From positions 36,161,133-36,225,132 of the forward strand of contig AP025042.1 in assembly GCA_036186865.1 (NCBI GenBank): a DNA stretch of 64,000 nt, written 5' to 3'. The notes below the pieces were generated by a model. It saw only the letters and a program-made list of their open reading frames with translations, was not told the origin of the DNA and did no database searches. Position numbers and translations under genes: made by a program. Of the stretch, positions 51,201 through 63,200 are shown in pieces (the first letter of the stretch is position 1; every line of letters starts with the position of its first letter). This DNA is from Eustoma russellianum (taxonomy: Eukaryota > Streptophyta > Magnoliopsida > Gentianales > Gentianaceae).

Positions 51201-54200
51201 TATCTCTATGTACTAAGGTGGTATCCAAGTTAGTGGTAAGGGCCTTGAACTGGGGTTGGAGTTTTTGAATAAGTCATAAAGTTTTAGAGTGGGTGTTTTG
51301 TACACCCTCTTAACCATTTTTTAAGGGCTATTGGTTTGTCATCTAAATATAGATTTTTGTTAGGATGTAAGGTGCTTGGTTCATTCGATGATTGAATTCA
51401 TGGTTGGTTCTCTGTGTGCCTGCGTGTATAGACTTTGGTGATGAGAGGTCTGAAAGAAGTTTTAGTTTCTGTAGTGTGCTTGGGGACTATCACAGAAGGT
51501 ACAGTGTTATGAGGAGAACTAAAGGGTCCATAGTGAAGATTAGGATCATTGATCCTTGGGATCCTCTGGTTCAGACCTATTATGGCTTATATCTATGAGG
51601 TTCCAAATGTTTTCCTGGACTTGATAATATGGCTGGTTATCATAAAAGGGTACTGTTTCATTGAAATATATATTTAATGCAATTTAAGTTTTCCTAGTAG
51701 AGGGACAGTAGCATTTATACTTCTTTTTGTGTGCTTGAGTACCCAATGAAGATGCATTTAAGTGACTTAGGGTCAAGAATATGACCTTAAGTATGTAATC
51801 TTTTCTTGAAGAAATGAATTTAAAAAACACAAGCAGACCCTCTTTGAGTTTGGATGGGAAAAGAAAAGGTGATCTATTCCCCTGTAAGTTCATGCACAAA
51901 ACGCAATGATTCTTTTCAATAAGCCCTTTTTCTAGTAGCTTGTCCTCTGTTGAAAGAGTCCAAACATGTAAGCCACAAAATGAAGGCATATGTAGGCCAA
52001 TAGATGTTTGCAGTGCAAAAACCCAGGGCATCAAGAGCACTAACTCCGGGCCAGTCATCACCTCTTATCATCCTCCAACTGGTTTCCACTAGGAGGGATA
52101 TACAATTATCCATGAAATTCTAAAGTTCTTACTTGATGAAGCTTCTTTGGAATAAATGCCCAAGAAAAGTCATTATGGGTGAAACGGGTCCATTCGGTCA
52201 TACTACAACGTAAGTCCTTCTGGGAGGTCCAAGGGAGAGCAAGGGATTCTCGGGCATCGAAAAAGTTACTGCCATATCAGAAATTTATCAGCTCCTTACA
52301 TAAGGAGAATCATAAATGATGTCAAATATACAAAATTCTTTGGGATCCATGGCACACTTGGAGCATTCTTAAGGAGAAACTGAGTATACAACTTCAACGA
52401 TGGACGAGAATACCAAATGACGCAAAGGTGGCAGAATGTATGAGGCAGGTTGGGTGGTGCTGGCCTCAAGTTAGGGGACAAATGAGGAAATGGCCAGATT
52501 TATTTCTTGTTGCAGTACCCTCCCCTTTAGTAGCACTCGTAAAGTGGATGAGTGGAAATGGCTGCCGGGCATTGCCTCTCAATCTAAAGTTTTGTCTTGA
52601 CTCAAGAAGATGACCCACAGCCAGTTGGTGATTGGTGAATGATGATGAATGTCTGCTTTGCCAGAAGGATCCCGAGACTAGAAATCATTGGGTTTTTGAA
52701 TGTTTGTACTCCAACACACCTGGTCACATTGCTTAAGACTAATAGGATGTTCGGGAAGTTTGTTCAGCAGAGACAAAATCATACATCGTCTTCAAACAAA
52801 TCGGTTGAGCTCTAAATTCCAAAAATATTTGGCTCGTTCATGCTTGACAGCTGTCACTTATGGGGTGTGGAAGGAAATAAACTTTGGGATTTTTAAAATA
52901 AGGGCATGAATGCAGAAGGGAAGGCAATGGAGATCTTACGTCAGATTATATCTGTTGTTGGTACTTGGAGAAGGATTAGGAACATTAAGATAAACTGGGG
53001 CATTGCTGTAGACATGTGTATTAGACTGTTGGAGCAATTATTGGCAGCCATAATCACGTTCGGATAAGGATATGGCAAGGATTTTAGTAAATTGTAATTA
53101 TTGTATGTTGTAAATGTGATTGCCTAATTATAGGAGATTGATTAGGTGGAGTAAGGAAAATTTCAGTTTTGTAATCATAGTCAATATAGCATTTATAGCA
53201 TTAATATAGCATTTATAGCGTTAATATAGCATCCCTTGATTAGTGGGATTGATAGCCTCAATTGTAAAGGGAATTCTCCACACATTGCCTGCACTTGTTG
53301 ACTTAAGTTCATATCATATGGTGCTAATCAGTTTTCCTTTATTTTTCTTTTTCTTTTTTTCTTTTTATTTATTATTGTTGTTGTTGCTGCTGTTGTTGTT
53401 ATTGTTACTATTCTTGCCATAGTTACAATTTGAGCTGCAAAAAATATCAAGATGGCTTTCCTCCGCTTATTAATCAAAACTGGAACATTTTGGGGCCGTC
53501 TCTGTTCGAAGTTGTATATTCAATCAGAAATGATAGCACCTTTTTGTAAACCCATATCATTTTGTTTTGCTGGTGTGCAAGGGATTTTTTTTGTGTGTGT
53601 GTGTGTGTGCAAGGGATTTTGTTTTTTCTGGCATGTAAAAGTTTTAATAATTATACAAGTAATCACTGTTAATGTGAAAAAGTTTGATACTTGAGGTTAT
53701 TCTTTTCAAGTGGTTTTGGAGAGTTTTTTTTTTTCCTGTAATCTTTTTTTTTTTTTTTTTNNNNNNNNNNTTTTTTTTTTTTTTTTTTTCTGTTGGTGGG
53801 GTGGTGGTGGTGGTAAATTTCCTCCTTATTGTGCTGTGCAAACCAGTGACCTAAATACTGAAGCTCTTCTTAAAGCATGCTTTGAAGGAGGGGGAGGGAA
53901 TTCTTCACTAGTTTTAAATCTGCAACCAGACTAAGTTAATTTAGTGCCCGTCCAACATTTTATTTGTCTTATGTGCTTTTTCCTTGACAGGTTGGATTAC
54001 TACATGGTGAGATGTCTAATGAAGAATATAATGTTATCCTTGATTGTTTCTACATGAACATGAATGAACAACCAAGACCTCCTCCTAGCTTCCGGGGACA
54101 GAAGTCTGCTTCAAAAGATACAATAAGGATGATTGCTGACAGGGTGAACATGAGTAGTCAAGTTCTTCTTTCACGTACCGTTACCATAATCTCCGTGCAT

Positions 54201-57200
54201 GTCAACTATGCACTGCTGGAGCTGCACCATGGGCTTGTCGAGGAATCAACTTTAGCGCATATTGCTGTATGTCTATGTCTATCTTAGGTCCTTTTTCCAG
54301 TTTTCACTAGTGCTTTTGCTTTATATTTACCTAATTTGCATATCCATGTTAGCTTGAAGGTCTTTGGGTTTCATATCGGATGACTTCATTATCCGAGGCA
54401 GACCTTTACGTTACAATTCCCAAGTTCTCAATTCTTGATGTTCGCCCTAGAACAAAACCTGAAATGCGTCTCATGCTTGGCTCTTCTGCTGAATCAACTA
54501 AGCTGACTTCTCCTGAATCTTCACTAGATACACCAACCTCGACAATGTTAGTAATGGACTGTCGATGGCGAACTGCCTCTCAATCATTTGTTCTTCGTAT
54601 CCAGCAGCCTCGGATTCTTGTTGTCCCTGATTTCCTTCTAGCTGTTTGTGAGTTTTTCGTGCCAGCATTGGGAACGATTACTGGCAGAGAGGAACTGATG
54701 GACCCCAAGAATGATCCTATTTGGAAGAAGAACAGCATAGTTCTTGCTTCTTCTCTTTACAAACAGACAGAAGATGTCGAACATTTATCCCCAGACAGAC
54801 AGCTCATAGCAGATGCTGCCGAAGTTGATGAATACACATATGATGGATGTGGAAAAATCATACATCTCTCTGATGGGAAAGCAGTTAAAGAGCACCATTC
54901 ATCCGGATTTCAGCCCATCATTATAGTTGGGCGCGGGAAAAAGCTAAGATTCGTTAATGTCAAAATTCAGGTTCTAACTGTTGCCTTTCCTGATATTATT
55001 TTTTTGACTGAGTTAATTATTTGACTTGAGAATGTTTATCTTTGATCTTATACATTCTTTTTTGGAACACCCCCCCCCCCCCAAAAAAAAAAAAAAAAAA
55101 AATCTGCCTTCTTCCAATTTTTTTATAGTTGGTTTTTGGGGGTTTTTTTTGGGCCCGGGGGGGTTTGAAGGGATCTTTTTCCAACTGAGTGAAATATTCC
55201 AAGATAAATCAGAAACTTATGGGAAAGGAGATTCCCGCTGAACCGTGGAAATATTTGCATCTTATCTTTGCATATGTAACTTTGATGCCGGAGTTGGTAT
55301 TGTTGATGTACCTTCTTCAGGTCAAACGACCGTTTCCCTTTGGTAAACGTAATTTAAATTTATTAATGCAATGAATTCCATTCCCTACATTTTTTCACAA
55401 AAAAAGGACTTTTGTGATTATCTTTTGGGTTTCAGGGCAGAAATGATCTAACGAGTTGCCCATTCCAGATTGTAAATTCTTATCCTAATCAATGGAACTT
55501 TTAATTACAAAAAAGAATGTCTGTTCCATACAGTTTTGTTTGGTATCCTATTTTGTTACCTTCAGAGTCCTTTTTGCACGATGCGTTACTGTTATCGGAG
55601 TAAGACAATAGAGTAATGTTGTTGTTGTTGTCGTCGTCGTCGTCATCCTCGTCGTTACTGTTATCAGAGATAATAGATAGTACTCAAATCATATGCTTAT
55701 CAGGACAAATTCTCTCTGTACTAAATTATCTCAAGAGAGTACGGTTACCACAAGCGACCGGTGGTAGTTATCTCCGACCTCAGTGAACTCCGGGCGATGA
55801 ACTCAGATAGAATTCAGGTGAGAACGCCAGTGAGGGCGGAAAGTGCTGAGGGAAGCAAGGGAATGGGATCACATGGTGAATGCGGTACAGGGACCGGTAG
55901 AGACATCGGAGGCCTGGAAATTCAGACCACCGAGAGAAATAGATGGGACAAAGATGGCGAAAATAGAAAAGGATGATATCCAGCGGGTGACAGCAAACTG
56001 GAGACATGTCATTGTTGGCCATGTACTGGGTAGCAATCCTCCATTCATGGCAATTAAGAGATTTGCAGAGACAAAGTCTGGGATCACGGATGCTAGAGAT
56101 TCAAAATCGGCATGGAGGAATGATAATCATCAGAATCCAAGATGAGGGGAGCAAAATTGCAGCGCTAGAACAATCTCCTATGGGATTTGGGAATAAAATG
56201 CTCATGCTGCAACCATTGATTCATTACGAACCACGGCTTAAGGAAGATTTCGCACTGTGCTGGTATGGATTCGTCTGCCAGGGCTGGATGTGCAATATTA
56301 TGAGAAGAAGGCTATGGAGAAATCGGTCAGCATGGTTGGAATACCTCTATTTGGGGAAAAGAGAACAATGGACCTAGAGAGGCTTGCATATGCTATAATA
56401 TGTGTTGAAATCGAAGCAGGTGTGGAGTTGCCAAAGGAGATGGTCTTCATAAATGAAGAGGATGAGATTGTCCATCAGCCGGTGATCTATGAATGGATAA
56501 CAAGGCAGTGCTATGGGTGTAGGGTGTTTGGCCATAAACAATGAGATGGAAAGGGTGCAGAAGGAGGTGTATAGAGCCACGGGAAGGATCTTCCGAATTC
56601 GAGAGAATAACGGTATACAACCGGGAAGATATGTGCATGAAAAGCAAGATGTTCATTGCCCCATAAATAAAAAACCAACGGGGCAAGAAAATGTTGAATC
56701 ACGATAGGAGCAGGATATGCCTAAGCGAGAAAGGGATTCATTGCCCTATAAATAAAAAACCAATAGTGCAAGAAAATGTTGAATCTTAATAGGAACAGGA
56801 TATGCCTAGGGGAGAAAATGAAGCAGAGGAACTGTTTGTGGAAATGCCTGACAGAGAAGTGGGGACTGTACACTAGGGATTATGCAGAAGGATGAACCAA
56901 TCAAGAGCCATTACAACTCCAACAACTCTTGCATCTCTTGCAGAGGCATATCATTCGGAGTCACAAGAAAGTGGGCAATTCGAGGAGGGTAAAGTCAGGC
57001 AATTTCAAAAATAGAGAGTGAATAGTGGGATAAAGGCCAAAAAGAACCAGAAGGTAAGGAGGGTAAAGTTAGGTAATTTCAAAACTAGAGATTGAATAGT
57101 GGGATAAAGGCCAAAAAGAACCAGAAGGTGCCAAAGAAAAAAATAAAGGCAGGTGGAATAGATACTGTAATTTAATATGAAAATATGTAGCTGGAATGTG

Positions 57201-60200
57201 CAGGGTCTAAATGACCCTGTTAAGCAGCCGGAAATAAAAAAGTTGCTCCAAGGGAATAGTATCGATATAGTAGGACTGAAAGAAGTTAAAGTTAGGAAGA
57301 TAATATCAAAGAAGTAGCTGCAAAAGTATTTCCAAGCGGGGAATGTATAAGTAATAAGGCAAAATGGATTGTGTTAAGAATATGATGTGGTTGGAATGCC
57401 TAAAAGGTTGCTGATAGAACAATAGATGAGGCAGAACAATGTATGACGATGGAGTTTGAAGTCAGAAGAAGCCAGCAGAGATTTATTCTTATGGTTGTGT
57501 ATGGATCTAATAACAGAGAAAAGAGGCAGGAATTATGGGGGAGAATAAGATACCTAAGTGCAGTCCATACAAGTACACCTTGGCTAATAATTGGAGACTT
57601 TAATGTAATCCTAAGAAATGAAGAAAAATACGGTTGTCAGGCCGCAGATCATCAAGCCATAGAACAGTTCAAGAAATGTATAGAGGATGCAGATCTACTT
57701 GATGTGTCTGCTTGAGGCCTATGCTATATGCGTGGTGCAATGAAAGAGATGTGAAAGCCGGAAATTATTCAAAGATGGACAGATTCTTGGTATCTGAAGC
57801 TTGAAAAACTCAGTTTAGCCTCTTTCAACTAGATTTTGTCAGCCCACTAACCTCGGATCATGCTCCTGGAGTTTTCCAGTGACAGACGTGAAAAGTGGAC
57901 CCAAACCATTTAAATTTTGTAAGGGATGGATGAGGACTCCTGACTTTCTAAGAATACTACAGGAATCTTGGCAGCAAGAGATGGAAGGACATGCATTAAA
58001 AAGGTTGTGGATGAAACTCAAGCAGCTGAAAGTTCCACTGCGAAAACTAGAGGGCAATTCAGTAATATATTGGGGAGAGTTGCTGAAGCTCGTAGTGAAT
58101 TGGAAGAGGCACCAAAAGCGCTGATGATGAAACCGCATGATATGGAACTTCAGCAAAAAGAGAAAAAAAAAACATAATGACACAACATGGCATGATGATG
58201 GAGCGGAGGAGGAATTTTACAAGGAAAAATCATGAGTGAAATGGTTAAAAAGGGACCATAACACAGGTTTTTTCATAGAAAGGTGAGTAGGCATCAAAAA
58301 CAGTGTTTAAAAAAAGGCATCAAGCACACAGCTGTATTTTATGCTTGCAGAAAGATAATGACGACTGGATTGAAGAGCATGAAGAGGTAAATAAAGAGGC
58401 TCTGGAGTTTTTATAAAAAGCTATTCTCAGAAACAGGAGGTGAAAATAAGAAAGAGTTGTAAAGATTGGGACTTGCAACATTAAGCAGAGACACATTTTA
58501 CAGCCGCAACAACCATTTACTGAAGAAAAAAATCAGGGGGCACTGTTTGCCATGAACAATCGAGCTCCAAACCCGACGTATTTATAGTTGAATTTTTTAG
58601 ACAGAACTGGGAACTGTAGACAATGATGTTATAAGTGGTTAACGATGGTTTTTTTCTTTTTTTTTTTTTTTTTTTGAAAATGATAGTATGTATGCACCAA
58701 TAAACTCAACAACAATATCCTTCATCCCAAAGAAAAAAGATGCCGTGAGGATGAAAGAGTTTGGACCCATTGTGTGTTCTAGTGCCATATATAAGATATG
58801 ACCAATGTCCTAGAAACATGACTAAAGGCAGTCCTCCCCATGCTTATTAATCAGAAACAAGGGGCTTTGTGGAAAGTAGATTGATACCAGAGAATGTGTG
58901 GTTAATGCATGATATAGTGAAGGGCTATGAAGCAGATAGCGGAAGCCCGAGATGTGTAATTAAAATGGATATTATGAAAGCCTATGATACGATGAGATAG
59001 ACCTTTTCAATAGAGGTTATGAAGACCATTGGACAAAAGTTTCATTATAGTCAATTCCTTCTTCTTGTGTATATCCTTGTACTACCAACCTAGCTTTATT
59101 CTTTGTTATATTTTCCTTGGTTATCCATTTTGCTTTGAAGTACTCATTTAGTACCAATAGTAGGATGATCATTAGGGTTACTTCCAAACATCACTTTTTT
59201 CAAATTGATTTAGCTCTTCTTGCATAGCTAGTACCCAATCTTCATCAATTTTGGCTTCTTTTATGTTTTTAGGTTCAACTTGTGAAATGAAATCATTTTC
59301 ATGAAATTCTCTTTGTTAACGTACCTTGGCTTGTTTCACCTAGAATTAGTTCTTTTGGATGATCTTTTCTATATTTAAATGATCCCGGTAGATTTGAAGT
59401 ATCGCCTTTTATTTCTTCTTTTAGCTTAGAAAGAGGTTCACTTTCAAGTGACTCAATTCTGATATCAACGAAGATATCTAGTTTGAATTATCAAGATTTT
59501 CTATGTGACTTACTTCAACTATCTCACTTTCTTCATCATCATTTAGCTTTAGTTCATCGTCAAGGGATTAGTAAACTTAATACGAATAGGCTCTTCAACT
59601 TTTATATTCTTTTTATTATACACCCTAAATGTCTTGCTATTGTTTGCATATCCATAAAGATTTCTTCATCCGTTTTGAAATCAAGCTTATCCAAGTTATC
59701 TTTAGCGTTAAGTATGAAAAACTTACAACCAAATACCTTGAGATCCCACTGTTGGGTACTCTTCCTCTCCAAAGTTCATAAGGAGTCTTTTTGAGAGATG
59801 ACATCAAGTAAACTCCATTTATCACATGACAAACGGTATTGACCGTTGCGGCCCAAAAGTACTTATGTAACTCAAACTCATTTAGTATAACTCTACTTAT
59901 TTCTTGAAGATTTTTATTCTTTTTTTCTGCAACACCATTTGTTGAGGAGTTTTAGAGACGAGAAGTTGTGTCCATACCATTTGGATACACAAAATTCTTG
60001 ACAGTTACCGTCAAACTCCTTACCTCTATCACTTCTAGTTTCTTCGATAACATCTTCTCTTAGGTTTTCTAATCTCCTACAAAGTTTTATAAACTTTTGT
60101 CATGCATGATTCTTTTTAGCTTAGAACATGACCCATGTAAAACTATAAAAGTTATCTACCACCACAAAGGTGTAATGTTTTCTACTTAGACTTGCCGTAC

Positions 60201-63200
60201 CAATATCCCTATACAAATCCATATAAAGCAATTGTATAGGTTTGGTGGTGGAGATTTCACTTTTGGGCAGGTCGTTTTAACAAGCTTTGCTTTTTGACAA
60301 GTGTCGCATATTGGAATTTAATTTTGGAAGATATTGGACTTTTTTATTTTTGCGAATCTCTTTGAAGTTTTTGAAACTAATATGTCCAAGTCGTCTATGT
60401 CATAGTTGCGTTAAATCATTTTTAGCAATTAGACATGTAATCTTTTGAGAAATCAAATCATATGTGCTAAGTTTGTAAACATCATTTTTCCTCAAAGCCT
60501 CAAAAACCATTTCACCATCCTTTTTCACAATCTTTTCTACATATAATACATTACTAATAGTAAAAGAGGAGTTACAAATTTCTCATTGTCCAAATATTTT
60601 GGCTCTCCTATTTTCAAAATGCTTCGTTCCACCATCTTGGATTTTGGGCTTGGTGAACCAAGTTTTGTTTGCGATCATATGACTGGAACATCCGTTGTCC
60701 ATAAGCCATTTGTTATTCTCTTATCTTGCTTTTGCGGCTCATTAGCGCTGCAATCCATAATAAAGTGAACAGATCGACCACACCTATAGCAATTTTCACC
60801 CGATTCTTTGTCTTTGGGTGAACTTTTAAAAAAGCTCCTTGTGTGAGATTTGTTTCTTGTTGCTATCTTTCTGAACTTTCGAACTAGAAGTGCAGCCTCT
60901 TCATCCGAATCATCAGAATCTAACACCAATCCTTTGTGTGATACATGCGAGGGATTGATAAGATCCATCCTATTTTGCTCATCGATTAGGATTTCATAAG
61001 TCAAGAGATTTTCGAATAGTTTATCAGAGTAAGACTATTGAGATTTTTAGACTCGGTTATGGTCGTCACTTTGGGCGTCCATTCTCTTGGCAAAGAGTAG
61101 AGAAGTTTTGGAACAAGATCTTCCTTTGATTTTTTTTGTCAACCATGAAAACTTGATTCATGATTCGGGTGAATCAGTCAGTAGTCTCAATTTTTTGTCA
61201 CTCTTCATACCAAACATTCCATACTCCTTCATGAGTACAAGTCTTTTGGCTATTCTCACTTGCTCGGTTCCTTCGTGGATTATTTTCAACCTTTTCCATG
61301 CTTCATGAGCTGTTTTAAGACCTTGAAGTCTTACAAGCTCGGTAGTGGTTAGAGCACTTAAAAGAATATCAAACGTCTTTTCATTTATAGAAAACTTGAT
61401 CTTTTCTTCATTGGTGTAGTCATTCTCATCTTTGAACATTGATTCACCTTTTGAGTTTGTAACTATAGGAACTTTTATTCTTTTGACTACTGCTCTCTGT
61501 ATCAAGTTCGCAACCTTTCTAATAATTCATCATTCTAAACTTCTACAACAAATAGTTTTGAGCATCAAACATAGGAGCTTTGGTTTTTGAGATTGAGAAT
61601 AGAGTGGTTCGTTTGAGAGTTGAGATATAAGAGGAAGAGGTTGTCATTTCCATGATGTTTTACCTTTCTACTTGCAAAATTGGCCAACCAGTCAAGGTTA
61701 GCGTCTGATACCAATTGTTAGGTCTGTGACAGTCACTCTAGATGGGGGTGAATAGAGTGTTGGGCTATTTTTTGGGTTTTTTCGATTATGTTCAAGCCCA
61801 CTCAAATGTTCTCTAAAATAAGAAAGAAAGAGATGAGAAACAATGGATGGAGACACACCATATAGTGTGCTTCAAATATATTCGGTTTTACTCCAGTGCC
61901 ACTTTGTTTTCAAAGTGGATTTTTCAACGGCAACTTTTCTTATTACCTTCAATAAGGAACAAGAACAACAACTACTTACACTAACAACTAGTGCAAGTAA
62001 CAACTACTCCAACAGCAACTTTTTGAACAAACACCTTGTGCAACATCAACAACAGCAGCCAAAAGCAAGAAAAAATCATTGCTCCTTCACAACTAACAAA
62101 GCTCTACCGAGGAACTTTCATCAAGTGGTTTTTGAGGAAGTAGTGAGATTACACTTTCAAATCAGTGTAGAGCACAAACAATAGATCAAATATGCTTAGT
62201 TTGTCTTGTGCTAGACTCACTCTCACAATACAACGAAAACAAAGAAACAAGGGTTTAATAGACTTTAATCACTTTTGCACCTATGATAGCTTTTTACAAC
62301 AATGAGTGATGAAAATTGAAAAGAACAAAAGTGTCTAAATGGCTCATTTAAGCTTCTTCAATATATAAAGGGTGTGAACTACGTTTTTGCAGCCTCCATA
62401 AAGTTTTCAACTCCATCAATTATCTGGAAGATGTCCAAATAGTCTTCAGCTACCATATAGTTGGATTTGATGCTCCATAATCACTCTCAAATATCTCAGG
62501 TATATGTACAGTAGTCAAAAAAGCATTATAGATGTTGGAGGAAGGCCACAATCAATTTGGGTAAGATTGGAGATAGAAAACACTTTAAACCTTCCTTGCA
62601 TTTTGTTACAAAGGCTTTAAAAATTTGAATTGCGGGCTACATCGGCCAATCTATGTCCCATTCTTTAGAGATTGATGTACATCGATCTATCGATGTCTTC
62701 AGGATGAGAGGTCGGTGTCTTACAGTGTGGTTTCAATTTTGTAACTTACCTATATCGATCGATCGATGTTTCTTCTTTTAAAGATTGATGTCGCATCAAT
62801 CGATCGTGTCTTCAAGCTGAAAGATCGATGTTGGACATTGTGGTTTCAATTACCTTACCTATATCGATCAATCGATGTTGCTTCTTTTAGAGATTGATGT
62901 CACATTGATCGATCGATCGATGTACTTCAACTTGAGAGATCAATGTGTACAATATAGTTTCATTTTTGTACAGTCCTTATATAGATCGATCTATGTCTCA
63001 TTTTAGAGACTTAAGTATACATAAATCGACCTATGTGAGAGATCTTTGTCTCCAATGTGCTTTTCTCTTTTGTTTTATTTTCAAAGTATAAAATACCATT
63101 TTATCCTTTTTCAAACATCTTTAAACTTCATCCAAACACTTCATACTCCAATAGCAAACATTTTGTAGAGGTTGGCAATAGTCATGGTTATAGTTTTCAG

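Noticed and set aside
53371..53412. RTE element marked by a TTG microsatellite
   Set aside because: Unlike 11825-12692 there is no RTE coding or CCACATAGTGGG text upstream, so it is listed only as a microsatellite.
61843..62184. 113-codon open stretch in the C8 LTR region
   Set aside because: Low-complexity, Gln- and Asn-rich reading of repeat DNA; no homology seen.
62635..63055. CRISPR-like or satellite array
   Set aside because: Unit is over 100 bp, copies diverge along their whole length with no separate spacers, and the genome is a plant's; a local tandem repeat in an LTR fits better.
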